From Caldilineaceae bacterium (GTDB taxonomy: Bacteria; Chloroflexota; Anaerolineae; Caldilineales; Caldilineaceae): DNA of 33,100 nucleotides. The translations under genes were made by a program, and so were the position numbers. The notes below the pieces were generated by a model. That model made no database searches and was not told the origin of the DNA. It worked only from the letters and a program-made list of their open reading frames with translations. This document shows, piece after piece, positions 15,071 to 25,546 of this stretch; positions within the stretch are counted from its first letter, which is position 1, and each line of letters opens with the position of its first letter. The stretch lies in NCBI GenBank assembly GCA_020433455.1, contig JAGRCP010000016.1:1-33100 (forward strand). The letters run 5' to 3'.

Positions 15071-15249
15071 AGAAGATTGTCCGCCGTCTTGGGTTGTTAT
15101 CGTGTCGGATTGTTCATGGGATTGAGGAAGATTTAAGCAGGAATATTCCATCATTTTACCACCGACTACCGGTGAGTCCGTTTTCAGTACAAAACCGATA
15201 GGCTATACAGAATACACAAATGCCGGAAAAGGGACGTAATTCAGTCAAA

Positions 15250-15278
15250 TTGACAGCCCAATATGCTCGTGATAAAAT
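15250..15278 (+). promoter_or_regulatory. Sigma-70 promoter of the nuo operon
   Basis: TTGACA (15250-15255), a 17-base spacer and TAAAAT (15273-15278) precede nuoA by about 190 bases. The rest of the 15071-15466 gap holds the 5' leader with one inverted repeat and no gene. Confidence 0.8.
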
Positions 15279-15357
15279 CTACAATCGCTGCAGGGAAATG
15301 CGCGGCCGAACAGACAACGCAAGATGCTGACTTATCCAGCGTACACAGACGTGCCTG

Positions 15358-15392
15358 ATTGACTCAACACTTACTGATCGTGTTGAGTCAAT
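15358..15392. promoter_or_regulatory. Perfect 13-bp inverted repeat in the nuo leader
   Basis: ATTGACTCAACAC (15358-15370) is fully complementary to GTGTTGAGTCAAT (15380-15392) across nine bases. It is followed by AATTTTG. It lies about 75 bases after the predicted start and 75 before nuoA. It could be an operator or an attenuator hairpin. Confidence 0.7.
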
Positions 15393-15466
15393 AATTTTGC
15401 CCGCTAATTTTCGCAGCTCTATTTTTGGAGACAGCGCAATTCCGCTCAATAAAATGAGGTAGGTAC

Positions 15467-15826
15467 GTGGCAATCGACTATCTTCCCCTATTAATATTGG
15501 TTATTACGGCAATGATATTTGCCGCAATCGCCATCATTACCCCCACCATATTTGGTCCCAAACGCGACAACACGCAGAAGAAGCAGCCGTATGAATCGGG
15601 CATGATTCCCTTTCATGACGCTCGTCGCCGCTTTTCGGTCAAATACTTCCTGGTGGCCATGCTCTTCCTGCTTTTCGATATCGAGGTTATCTTCCTCTAT
15701 CCGTGGGCTGTCGTATTACGCGACTTGCGCTGGTTGGCCATGGCGCCCATGGTCTTCTTCCTGGCGGTTTTGATCGTCGGCCTGCTGTACGAATGGAAGA
15801 AAGGCGCGCTGGACTGGGGAGAATAG
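15467..15826 (+). CDS. nuoA: NADH-quinone oxidoreductase subunit A (119 aa)
   Basis: This is a small membrane subunit of complex I at the junction of the peripheral and membrane arms. Three TM helices are visible (about 7-30, 62-82, 88-110). The conserved loop has KQPYESG (about 38-44), and the second helix carries FDIEVIFLYPWA (about 73-84) with the acidic pair linked to the quinone/proton channel. Length and order match NuoA. Translation starts at GTG 15467 with TGAGGTAGG six bases upstream. It is the first gene of the operon, and the promoter lies about 190 bp before it. Confidence 0.96.
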   Translation: MAIDYLPLLILVITAMIFAAIAIITPTIFGPKRDNTQKKQPYESGMIPFHDARRRFSVKYFLVAMLFLLFDIEVIFLYPWAVVLRDLRWLAMAPMVFFLAVLIVGLLYEWKKGALDWGE

Positions 15827-15829
15827 GAC

Positions 15830-15852
15830 CTGCGAAAATTGTGTTTTCGCAG
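15830..15852. repeat. Hairpin in the nuoA-nuoB gap
   Basis: CTGCGAAAA is perfectly complementary to TTTTCGCAG across a five-base loop. It begins three bases after the nuoA stop. Confidence 0.75.
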
Positions 15853-15914
15853 AAGCCCCGTTTTGATGATTGCTCCGTAACGCCCTATAGGCGTGAAAAT
15901 TCTGAGGTGAGTCG

Positions 15915-16469
15915 ATGGGTCTTGAAGACAAAATTCCAGAAGGCATCCTAACTACTTCACTGGAAGGATTGGTTAACTGGAGCCGACAGAACAGCACCTG
16001 GCCGCTGCTCTTCGGTCTGGCCTGCTGTGCGATAGAGATGATTGCCGTGGGCACCGCTCGCCACGACATTGCTCGCTACGGCTCCGAGTTGTTCCGGGCC
16101 AGCCCGCGCCAGGCCGATCTCATGATCGTCTCCGGCCGGGTCAGCAACAAAATGGGCCCGATTATCAAGCGCATCCACGACCAAATGCTGGAGCCTAAGT
16201 GGGTTATCGCCATGGGCATTTGCGCCAGTGCGGGCGGGCCCTTTAATAATTACGCCATCATCCAGGGCGTGGATAAGGTCGTTCCCGTAGACGTTTATGT
16301 GCCCGGCTGCCCGCCGCGTCCTGAAGCGCTTCTCTATGCGCTGGATAAGCTGCGCGAAAAGCAGAAGAGCGAAACATTCGCCCAATATCGGGAAGCCGAG
16401 CAGCGGGCGATCCGAACGTCCGCCGACATTGACGCGCTCGCCGCCCCGCGCAGCAAGCAACTCGCCTAG
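15915..16469 (+). CDS. nuoB: NADH-quinone oxidoreductase subunit B (184 aa)
   Basis: NuoB holds cluster N2, the last Fe-S centre before quinone. The four ligands are Cys37-Cys38 (GLACCAIEM, tandem cysteines), Cys103 (MGICASAGG) and Cys132 ([12 protein letters not shown]). GRVSNKMGP and [16 protein letters not shown] are family signatures. The roughly 30-residue tail after the core is Arg/Ala-rich. ATG 15915 has GAGGTGA at a good distance. The 88-bp gap to nuoA contains a perfect hairpin; 105 bp separate it from nuoCD. Confidence 0.97.
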   Translation: MGLEDKIPEGILTTSLEGLVNWSRQNSTWPLLFGLACCAIEMIAVGTARHDIARYGSELFRASPRQADLMIVSGRVSNKMGPIIKRIHDQMLEPKWVIAMGICASAGGPFNNYAIIQGVDKVVPVDVYVPGCPPRPEALLYALDKLREKQKSETFAQYREAEQRAIRTSADIDALAAPRSKQLA

Positions 16470-16540
16470 TAAATCCCGACGGAAATAAGCCGACGGCTCC
16501 CAGCAGAGGCAGAAGGCCCTGATTTCCGCCGTGGTATTTA
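16470..16540. repeat. Imperfect inverted repeat in the nuoB-nuoCD gap
   Basis: The arm at 16470-16486 (TAAATCCCGACGGAAAT) pairs with 16522-16540, with a few mismatches in the middle and perfect ends (TAAAT/ATTTA and GGAAAT/ATTTCC). Confidence 0.6.
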
Positions 16541-16574
16541 CGCCGTAATGTATTAGGATCCGGAGCCACACACC

Positions 16575-18410
<1,836 letters not shown>

Positions 18411-18471
18411 CGCGCGGATTGGGCCAATGCGGGATGACGGCGCCATCGTCGGGAAAAATTTTGCAGATATC

Positions 18472-18486
18472 CTGGTCAATGACCAG
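18472..18486. repeat. Small hairpin in the nuoCD-nuoEF gap
   Basis: CTGGTC and GACCAG flank AAT and are followed by ACGCTTTT. This resembles a weak plus-strand terminator or attenuator in the middle of the operon. Confidence 0.5.
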
Positions 18487-18594
18487 ACGCTTTTCAGGTA
18501 AACGCAGCGGAGACCGTTACGGCGGCGCAGCCGAACATTCGCTGACATTCGCTCTATCCGCGTGACCCGCGGGCTATTTCTCCAGGACATAACC

Positions 18595-20574
18595 ATGGTC
18601 TTAACCGAAGCTATCCGGGCAGAGATTCAGAAGTGGATCGACCTTTACCCTTTGGGCCGGGGGCGGTCGGCAATCTTGCCCGCGCTCTATATCATTCAAC
18701 GGGAGTTCGGCTACTGTCGCGTTGAGGCGCAGAACGAGCTGGCGGAAATGCTCGATCTGGAACCGGCCGAAGTGGGCGGGGTGGTGGATTTCTACCACAT
18801 GCTCCATACCGAACCCAAGGGCGAGTACCATGTGGAGGTCTGCACCAACGTTCCGTGCATGTTGCGGGGCGCAGGCCAGTGCATGGACCATTTTGAAGAA
18901 CAGTTGGACATTCATCATGGTCAGACCACCGAAGATGACCGCTTCAGCCTGGACCATATGGAATGTCTCGGCTCCTGCGGCACAGCGCCCATGGTCTCAG
19001 TCACCGAACGCGAAACCGGCAAGATCCGCTACTTTGAGGAGCTGCATTCCGGCGAAGACGTGAAAGCCGCGTTGGAGGTAATCAAAACGGGCAACGCCTT
19101 CGACGTGCTGGAACGCTGGACGCCCGACGGCGACCCCCAGCGCACGGGCAAGGCCGCCGGCCCCTACCGTCACGGCGGCATGGAAACTCGCTACCTGACG
19201 GCTCGGGTAAATGAGCCCGACAGTCACGCCATCGACACCTACATGGCCGACGGCGGTTACGAAACGGCCCGGCGCGCGCTCAACGAGATGCAGCCCCAGG
19301 ATGTGCTGGAACAGGTAAAGGCCAGCGGCATTCGCGGCCGGGGCGGCGCAGGCTTTCCCACCGGCGTCAAGTGGGGATTCCTGCCCGAGGGCTCCTTCCC
19401 CCGCTATCTGGTGGTCAACGCCGACGAGTCGGAGCCGGGCACCTTCAAAGACCGCATGATCATGGAGTATGACCCTCATCAACTCATCGAGGGCATCATC
19501 CTCTCCTCCTACGCGATCAAAGCCAACCGGGCCTTCATTTATATCCGCGGCGAATATTATTTCGGCTTCACGCGTTTGGTGGAGGCCGTAAAAGAAGCTC
19601 AGGCCAAGGGCTTTCTGGGCGAAAACATTTTCGGAACCGATTACGACCTGAAGCTTGTGGTTCATCGCGGCGCAGGCGCTTACGAGTGCGGCGAAGAGAC
19701 CGCGCTCCTTTCCAGCCTGGAAGGCTACCGAGGCCATCCGCGCATGAAGCCGCCCTTCCCCGCGGTGGAAGGGCTCTACGCCAAACCCACCATTGTGAAC
19801 AACGTGGAATCCATCTCCAACGTGATTCAGGTTATGCGCCACGGCGTTGAGTGGTACCGCGGATTCGGCACGGAGAAGAGCCCGGGCATGCGCATCTTCT
19901 GTCTCAGCGGCAACGTCAAGCGCCCCGGCCTCTACGAACTGCCCCACGCCACGCCCCTGCGCGAGCTGATCTACGAATACGGCGGCGGTCCGCAGCATGA
20001 GGACGCGCCCATCAAGGCGGTGGTGCCCGGCGGTCTCTCCATGAAGCTGCTCACTGTTGAGCAGCTGGACACGCCGCTGGATTATGAATCGGTGGCCGAG
20101 GCGGGCTCAGCGTTGGGCTCGGCGGGCGTGATCGTGATTGACGAAGGCGCATCCATGGTGGATGTGGCCCTACGCACCATAAGCTTCTATCGGGAAGAGA
20201 GTTGCGGCAAATGTACGCCCTGCCGGGAAGGTACGGGCTGGCTGGAAAACATTTTGCTGCGTATTCAAGCAGGCGAAGGGCGGCAGCGGGACCTGCCTCT
20301 GCTGGAGCATGTGGCAAGCTTCGTCACCGGCAAAAGCTTCTGTCCCTTCGGCGATGCCGCGGTCTGGGGCTTGCAGAGCAATCTGACCAAGTTCCGGGGC
20401 GAATTTATCGAACTTATCGACGCCACCAACCCGACGGGGGCCACGCCTAATTTGCCCATTCGCCCCATTTACCGGCCTGACGTCGGCTCCCCCAGCAATG
20501 TGGCAAACAACGCCCTGGAACCGACAGGCGACTCGCCGCTGAACCGGGATCACGTAGTGGAGACGGTGGAGTAG
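18595..20574 (+). CDS. nuoEF: Fused NADH-quinone oxidoreductase subunits E and F (659 aa)
   Basis: The N-terminal NuoE domain (about 1-165) binds [2Fe-2S] N1a through Cys83, Cys88, Cys124 and Cys128 (CX4C...CX3C). After a linker of about 30 residues comes full NuoF (about 198-659). It has the FMN/NADH loop GIRGRGGAGFPTGVKW (245-260), GAYECGEETALL (361-372), and N3 [4Fe-4S] ligands Cys537, Cys540, Cys543 and Cys583. It is the NADH-oxidising entry point of complex I. The E-F fusion resembles HoxF diaphorase subunits, but here all 2Fe-2S ligands are intact and the gene sits in a nuo operon. ATG 18595 has AGGA eight bases upstream; the open frame starts earlier, at 18562. Confidence 0.95.
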   Translation: MVLTEAIRAEIQKWIDLYPLGRGRSAILPALYIIQREFGYCRVEAQNELAEMLDLEPAEVGGVVDFYHMLHTEPKGEYHVEVCTNVPCMLRGAGQCMDHFEEQLDIHHGQTTEDDRFSLDHMECLGSCGTAPMVSVTERETGKIRYFEELHSGEDVKAALEVIKTGNAFDVLERWTPDGDPQRTGKAAGPYRHGGMETRYLTARVNEPDSHAIDTYMADGGYETARRALNEMQPQDVLEQVKASGIRGRGGAGFPTGVKWGFLPEGSFPRYLVVNADESEPGTFKDRMIMEYDPHQLIEGIILSSYAIKANRAFIYIRGEYYFGFTRLVEAVKEAQAKGFLGENIFGTDYDLKLVVHRGAGAYECGEETALLSSLEGYRGHPRMKPPFPAVEGLYAKPTIVNNVESISNVIQVMRHGVEWYRGFGTEKSPGMRIFCLSGNVKRPGLYELPHATPLRELIYEYGGGPQHEDAPIKAVVPGGLSMKLLTVEQLDTPLDYESVAEAGSALGSAGVIVIDEGASMVDVALRTISFYREESCGKCTPCREGTGWLENILLRIQAGEGRQRDLPLLEHVASFVTGKSFCPFGDAAVWGLQSNLTKFRGEFIELIDATNPTGATPNLPIRPIYRPDVGSPSNVANNALEPTGDSPLNRDHVVETVE

Positions 20575-20644
20575 AAAAAGAGAAAGAAGGAAAAAGAAAG
20601 GCCCGCAAGTCAAAGCCGAAGTTCCTGATTTCTAATTTCTCATT
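20573..20644. repeat. Purine tract and heptamer words in the nuoEF-nuoG gap
   Basis: A purine-only run (20573-20601) is followed by ATTTCTA-ATTTCTC words at 20627-20644 with a 7-base period. The two parts are weakly complementary. Confidence 0.55.
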
Positions 20645-20666
20645 GTTTTACAGAGAGAACTCACTC

Positions 20667-23219
20667 ATGAGCGATGAACTGGTCACCCTGACCATTGATG
20701 ACAAAGAAGTGCAAGTGGCGCCCGGTACGCTGATCGTAGACGCCGCGGCCGCGGTCAATGTCGAGATTCCCATCTTTTGCAGCCACCCCAAGCTGGATCC
20801 GGTGGCCTGCTGCCGCATGTGCCTGGTGGAAGTCGAAGGTCCCCGCGGTCCCATGCTGCAAACCGCGTGCTCCGTGCCCGTGCGCGAGGGGATGGTGGTC
20901 CATACGGACACGGAACAGGTGCAGGCCACCCAGGAAGCGAATCTGGCCTTCATCCTCCTCAACCACCCGCTGGACTGCCCCATTTGCGACAAGGGCGGCG
21001 AGTGTCCGCTCCAGGATCAGACCATGCGCTTTGGCCCGGGCATCAGCCAGTTGGTTGAGCCCAAACGCCACAAGCAAAAAGATTACCACATCTCCGACAC
21101 CATTGTGCTGGATCAGGAGCGCTGCATTATCTGCTGGCGCTGTATCCGCTATCTGGAGGAATGGGAAGACAAGCCCCAATTGGCCCTTTTCAAGCGGGGC
21201 GGCGCGACCCTTATCGACATTCAGCCCGGTCAACCCGTAGACGCCAAAACCGGCGGCAACATCATCGATATCTGTCCGGTAGGCGCATTGACCAGTAAGG
21301 TCGCCCGCTTCGGCTTCCGCCCCTGGCAAGTCGAGCGCACGCCCAGCATTGACCCCCACTTTTCCACGGGCGACAACATCCGCATCGACACGCGGACGTA
21401 CGCAATCCGGCGCATCGTGGGCCGGGAAAATATGGGCGTCAACGATCAGTGGATTGCGGACAAAACCCGTTTTGCCTGGGCGTGGGTTAACAGCGACGAG
21501 CGGCTGACGACGCCTCTGGTGCGCAAGGACGGCGAGCTCCAGCCTGCAACCTGGAGCGAGGCGCTCCAGGCGGTGACTGACGGCCTGAAGCGGGTAAAAG
21601 AGCGGCAGGGCGCCGACGCGGTCGGCGGCATTGGCAGCGCCAAACTGAGCAACGAGGCCAACTACCTGCTACAGCGCTTCATGCGCCAGATCGTAGGGAC
21701 CAACAATGTAGACCATCGGGACGGCGGCGACGTCGCGGCGCTGTCCACGGGTATCCCGTCTCTGGCCGCCGTCATGCAGCCCCAATACGGCCCGCCGCCC
21801 CAATACGACGTCATTATGCTTGTGGGCGTGGACCCCAGCGAGGAAGCGCCCATCCTGGACCTGCACATCAAGCGGGCCGTGCGTCGGAGCGGAACCACCC
21901 TGGTCATCGCCCACCCGCGCCATATTGAGCTGACCCGCTACCCGGGCTCCTACTTGGGCTACCGGCCCGGCAGCGAAGCTACCCTGCTCAACGGCCTGGC
22001 CCGCATGGCCCTGGCCGTCAAGGGTGAAGAAAACCAAACCGTCAGCCAGTTGACTGACGATGCGACCGATGAACGACTGCTCAACCTGTGCGGCGTGGAT
22101 CCCGAAGCTGTAGAGGGCGCGGCCAGGCTCCTGGTCGAGGCCAAAAATCCGCTGATTTTGTACGGTCCCATGGCCGCACAGGGCGCAACGGGCGAGCAAG
22201 TCCGAAACGGCCTCACCAACCTGGCCATGGTGCTGGACTGTTACGAAAATTTGGGCTATCTGGGTTTAAATGCCAATAGCCAAGGCTGTCGCGATGTGGG
22301 CGTCCTGCCCGACGCCCTGCCCGGTCACGCGCCACTGGATGATGAGGCGGCCCGCACCCTGCTCGCTGAGCTATGGGGCGGGGAATTGCCCACAGCCCCC
22401 GGGAAGACGTACCGTCAGATGCTGGACGCCGCGGGCGACGACATCGGCGCGCTGCTCGTCATGGGCGCAGACCCGGCCGGCGAACGGCCTGAATGGGCGG
22501 CCAATTTGGCACAGCTGGACTTCCTGGCAGTACAGGAACTCTTTCTGACCGATACGGCGCGGCTGGCTGATGTGGTGCTGCCTGCTGTCTCCTGGGCCGA
22601 GGGGGACGGAACCTTTACCAACTGTGAACGCCGCATTCAGCGTGCGCCCAAGGCGGTCAGCAATCCTGCAAGCAAGGCGGCTCAGGACTGGATGATTCTG
22701 GATCACATAGCCGCACACATGGGCATGCAGTGGCCTTATGCCAGCGCCCAGGGCGTGTTGGAGGAAATCACCACGGCTATCCCCGCTTACGCCGGCCTGG
22801 ATTGGACGGCGCTGGGCGATCAGGGCGTGCAGTGGAATGCCGAAACAGTAAGGCCCCGACCCGCCTACCGCCGTTGCCGACAGGACGACCTGCCTGCCGC
22901 GGGCGAAGGGGAATTGGCGCTGGTCACGGGAACCGTGGCATATGACGGCGGCACGCTCTTCCGCCTCACCCAGGCCATGCGCGATATGATCCACGCAGCA
23001 GCCGTAACGCTCAATCCGGACGATGCGGCCCAGGCCGGCGTGAAAGACAATGACGCCGTGCTCGTCCGCAGCGCCCACGGCGAGTTGAGGCTGCGCGCCG
23101 CGGTCAGCGAGGAAATCGAGCCCGGCACGGCGTGGATTCCCGAAAGCCTGCCCGGCGCGCCGGTGGGCGCATTGCTCAACGGGCGCGAGCAGGAATTCGT
23201 GACCATTACGCCGCAATAA
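20667..23219 (+). CDS. nuoG: NADH-quinone oxidoreductase subunit G (850 aa)
   Basis: This is the large Fe-S subunit of the NADH module. The [2Fe-2S] N1b ligands are Cys38, Cys49, Cys52 and Cys68. N5 uses His100, Cys104, Cys107 and Cys113. N4 uses Cys153, Cys156, Cys159 and Cys203. A molybdopterin-oxidoreductase-type domain follows (about 290-740), with a MopB C-terminal domain at about 745-850. The extra cluster N7 found in E. coli and Thermus is absent: the site reads SIDPHFSTGDN, and the fourth ligand position is Ala264. ATG 20667 was chosen because the ferredoxin fold starts there; the ribosome-binding site is weak (GAGAG). An in-frame ATG at 20643 is less likely. Confidence 0.95.
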   Translation: MSDELVTLTIDDKEVQVAPGTLIVDAAAAVNVEIPIFCSHPKLDPVACCRMCLVEVEGPRGPMLQTACSVPVREGMVVHTDTEQVQATQEANLAFILLNHPLDCPICDKGGECPLQDQTMRFGPGISQLVEPKRHKQKDYHISDTIVLDQERCIICWRCIRYLEEWEDKPQLALFKRGGATLIDIQPGQPVDAKTGGNIIDICPVGALTSKVARFGFRPWQVERTPSIDPHFSTGDNIRIDTRTYAIRRIVGRENMGVNDQWIADKTRFAWAWVNSDERLTTPLVRKDGELQPATWSEALQAVTDGLKRVKERQGADAVGGIGSAKLSNEANYLLQRFMRQIVGTNNVDHRDGGDVAALSTGIPSLAAVMQPQYGPPPQYDVIMLVGVDPSEEAPILDLHIKRAVRRSGTTLVIAHPRHIELTRYPGSYLGYRPGSEATLLNGLARMALAVKGEENQTVSQLTDDATDERLLNLCGVDPEAVEGAARLLVEAKNPLILYGPMAAQGATGEQVRNGLTNLAMVLDCYENLGYLGLNANSQGCRDVGVLPDALPGHAPLDDEAARTLLAELWGGELPTAPGKTYRQMLDAAGDDIGALLVMGADPAGERPEWAANLAQLDFLAVQELFLTDTARLADVVLPAVSWAEGDGTFTNCERRIQRAPKAVSNPASKAAQDWMILDHIAAHMGMQWPYASAQGVLEEITTAIPAYAGLDWTALGDQGVQWNAETVRPRPAYRRCRQDDLPAAGEGELALVTGTVAYDGGTLFRLTQAMRDMIHAAAVTLNPDDAAQAGVKDNDAVLVRSAHGELRLRAAVSEEIEPGTAWIPESLPGAPVGALLNGREQEFVTITPQ

Positions 23220-23248
23220 CGGTAAGAACGGCATAATAGATAATTGTG

Positions 23249-23332
23249 AATAAATAATTGCTAATTATTAATGGCTGACGGTACGCTCCATTAATAATTA
23301 ACCGTTATTTATTCTCCATTAACCATTAACTA
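23249..23332. repeat. AT-rich long inverted repeat in the nuoG-nuoH gap
   Basis: The 26-base arms 23249-23274 and 23288-23313 are complementary except for a central four-base mismatch. They are followed by CCATTAA-CCATTAA (period 7) up to 23332. The block is strikingly AT-rich in a GC-rich operon. Confidence 0.85.
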
Positions 23333-23342
23333 GGACCATCCC

Positions 23343-24329
23343 ATGGATTGGCTCAACCTACTCATCATTCCGCTGGCTCGGTCTGTCGCACTGATTCTTG
23401 TGCTGCTGACGGCGTTTGCGTACCTTACCTGGTTTGAACGCAAGCTGCTGGGCCGTTTTCACGTGCGCTACGGCCCCAATCGGGCCGGGCCCAAGGGTCT
23501 GTTGCAGCCTGTGGCCGATGCGGTCAAAGCGATCTTCAAGGAAGAGTTTATCCCCGATCACGTGGATAAGCCCATCTACGTGTTGGGACCGGCCCTGGCG
23601 TTGATTCCCGCGCTGGTTATCTGGGCGGTGATTCCCATAGCCAAGAACGTCCCGGCCATAGCCGACGTCAACATCGGCTTTCTGTGGATTTTGGCCGTGG
23701 CCGGCGTAGAAAGTTACGGCCTCATCCTGGCGGGCTGGAGCAGCAACAACAATTATTCGCTGCTGGGCGCGCTGCGTTCATCGGCCCAGATGATCTCTTA
23801 CGAACTGCCCATGGGCATGTTCCTGGTCAGCATTCTCATGCTGGCGGGCAGCTTCAGCCTGGTCGAGCTGCTGAACAGCGGTCGAGCCTGGTGGGAATGG
23901 CTCTGGTTATGGGCCATGTTCCCCCTCTTCTTCATCTGCATCCTGGCCGAGACCAACCGCAGTCCCTTTGATCTGCCCGAGACGGAAAACGAGCTGGTCG
24001 CCGGTTATCAGACGGAATACGGCGGCATCAAGTTTTCGCTCTTCATGATGGCCGAGTACATCAACATGATCACCACCAGCGCCATTATGGCCACCCTCTT
24101 CTTCGGCGGCTGGCGCCTGCCCTTCGGCCTCTTGCAGAATGTGCAGATCCTGGGCCCCTTCGTACTGGCGTTCAAGGTGATTTTGCTGCTCTTTCTCTTC
24201 GTCTGGGTGCGGGCCAGCGTCGGTCGTCCCCGCTACGATCAGCTTATGGGCTTTACGTGGAAGATTCTGTTGCCCATCAGCATCGGGTACATGATGATTA
24301 CGTCAATTCTGGTGGTATTGTTTAAGTAA
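23343..24329 (+). CDS. nuoH: NADH-quinone oxidoreductase subunit H (328 aa)
   Basis: This membrane subunit forms the entrance of the quinone channel. Eight or so TM helices are visible. Signatures are FERKLLGRFHVRYGPNRAGP (31-50), DAVKAIFKEEFIP (about 59-71) and ETNRSPFDLPETENELVAGY (about 202-221), where the acidic cytoplasmic loop links quinone reduction to proton transfer. The length is normal for NuoH. ATG 23343 has AGGA seven bases upstream. The 123-bp gap before it is filled by an AT-rich inverted repeat. Confidence 0.97.
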   Translation: MDWLNLLIIPLARSVALILVLLTAFAYLTWFERKLLGRFHVRYGPNRAGPKGLLQPVADAVKAIFKEEFIPDHVDKPIYVLGPALALIPALVIWAVIPIAKNVPAIADVNIGFLWILAVAGVESYGLILAGWSSNNNYSLLGALRSSAQMISYELPMGMFLVSILMLAGSFSLVELLNSGRAWWEWLWLWAMFPLFFICILAETNRSPFDLPETENELVAGYQTEYGGIKFSLFMMAEYINMITTSAIMATLFFGGWRLPFGLLQNVQILGPFVLAFKVILLLFLFVWVRASVGRPRYDQLMGFTWKILLPISIGYMMITSILVVLFK

Positions 24330-24389
24330 TGCGTGATGCGTGATCGCCGTCGTTGCGGCAGTCCCTTACGCATTACTCGTTACTCATTA
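24327..24389. repeat. Heptamer-built inverted repeat in the nuoH-nuoI gap
   Basis: The left arm 24327-24344 (TAATGCGTGATGCGTGAT) overlaps the nuoH stop codon. The right arm 24372-24389 can pair with it through 13 Watson-Crick and 3 G-U pairs. A shifted register (TTACGCATTA, 24366-24375) pairs even better. Both arms have a 7-base period. Confidence 0.75.
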
Positions 24390-24405
24390 GACTTTGAGGT
24401 CTCGT

Positions 24406-24876
24406 ATGGCTCTGAATGACCTGGTAAAAAACGCGCTGGAAATCGGCAAGGCCATGGGCGTTACGCTCAAGTATCTGACCCAAACGCCTGTTACGGTGGA
24501 ATATCCCAATGAGCCCGTGTCTCTCTATCCCCGCTTTCGGGGCAGACACGAGCTGCGCCGTTATGAAAACGGCATGGAGCGCTGTATCGGCTGCATGTTG
24601 TGCGAAGCGGCTTGCCCCACAGGCGCGATTTACGTGGATGCGGCGGAGAACGACCCGGCCAACCCCACGTCACCGGGCGAACGCTATGCGAAGGTGTACG
24701 AAATCAACCTGCTGCGCTGCGTCTTCTGCGGCGACTGCGAGGAAGCCTGTCCCACCGAAGCCATTGTGCTGGGGCACGAGTTCGCCATGGCCAACTATGA
24801 TCGACACGACTTTATTCTGAACAAGCAGACGCTGCTCAACCCGGGCATGCCGAATGTGGTTATTCGGCCCGATTGA
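24406..24876 (+). CDS. nuoI: NADH-quinone oxidoreductase subunit I (156 aa)
   Basis: This 8Fe ferredoxin subunit carries N6a and N6b and passes electrons from NuoG to NuoB. The two [4Fe-4S] motifs are [12 protein letters not shown] (Cys60, 63, 66, 70) and [12 protein letters not shown] (Cys105, 108, 111, 115). All eight ligands are present. The N-terminal amphipathic part ([18 protein letters not shown]) fits membrane contact. ATG 24406 has GAGG at good spacing; a TTG four codons upstream in the same frame is rejected. The stop is 48 bp before nuoJ. Confidence 0.96.
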   Translation: MALNDLVKNALEIGKAMGVTLKYLTQTPVTVEYPNEPVSLYPRFRGRHELRRYENGMERCIGCMLCEAACPTGAIYVDAAENDPANPTSPGERYAKVYEINLLRCVFCGDCEEACPTEAIVLGHEFAMANYDRHDFILNKQTLLNPGMPNVVIRPD

Positions 24877-24924
24877 GCGGATTCAGTCTTTGCACACTCT
24901 TTTATTCCGTTAAGGATTGCCCTT

Positions 24925-25536
24925 ATGTCCTGGCCCATTCTCTTCTTTATCCTGGTCGGCGCTTTAAGCATCGCGACCGCGGTGGGCGTTGTCTCCAGTC
25001 GCCAACCGATCCACAGCGCGCTCTTTTTGCTGGTCAACTTTATTACGCTGGCCATCATGTACGTGAGCCTGGAGGCCCAATTCCTGGCCGCGGTTCAGGT
25101 CATTATCTATGCAGGCGGCATCGTCATTCTCATTCTCTTTGTGATTATGCTCATGGGCTCCGAAGACGTACCCGTAGACCGGATCGACTCTTCCTGGGCC
25201 TCGATTGCCGCGCTGGGGCTGGGGATGCTCATGGCCGCCACCCTGCTCTACAGCTTTATGGCCGATTTCCTCTTTCAGGCCGAGCCCAACACCCTGGCCG
25301 GGGGCGCGCCCTACGCCATCGGCATGACCCTCTTTACTCGCTACATTTTGGCTATTGAGATGGTGGCCATCCTGTTACTGGTGGCCCTCATCGGCGCGCT
25401 GCTCCTGGCGCGGGGGCCGCGCACGGGCCCCAAAACCGGGGCGGAACTCCATGCCGAGGAGGAAGAAGCGGACGCAGCGGGCACAACGATTCCATACGTC
25501 GATGACGAAACGACGGTCATGGCCGCGGCCGAATAA
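24925..25536 (+). CDS. nuoJ: NADH-quinone oxidoreductase subunit J (203 aa)
   Basis: This membrane subunit has five predicted TM helices. The third helix carries the family signature IYAGGIVILILFVIMLMG (about 70-87), which contains the bulge region of the central hydrophilic axis. The C-terminal 40 residues are acidic and probably cytoplasmic and flexible. ATG 24925 has AAGGA about eight bases upstream. The gap to nuoK is only 10 bp. Confidence 0.95.
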   Translation: MSWPILFFILVGALSIATAVGVVSSRQPIHSALFLLVNFITLAIMYVSLEAQFLAAVQVIIYAGGIVILILFVIMLMGSEDVPVDRIDSSWASIAALGLGMLMAATLLYSFMADFLFQAEPNTLAGGAPYAIGMTLFTRYILAIEMVAILLLVALIGALLLARGPRTGPKTGAELHAEEEEADAAGTTIPYVDDETTVMAAAE

Positions 25537-25546
25537 GGAGATCATC

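Noticed and set aside
18531-18552. CGAACATTCG as another SOS box
   Set aside because: The half-sites are too close and do not fit the 14-base LexA consensus.
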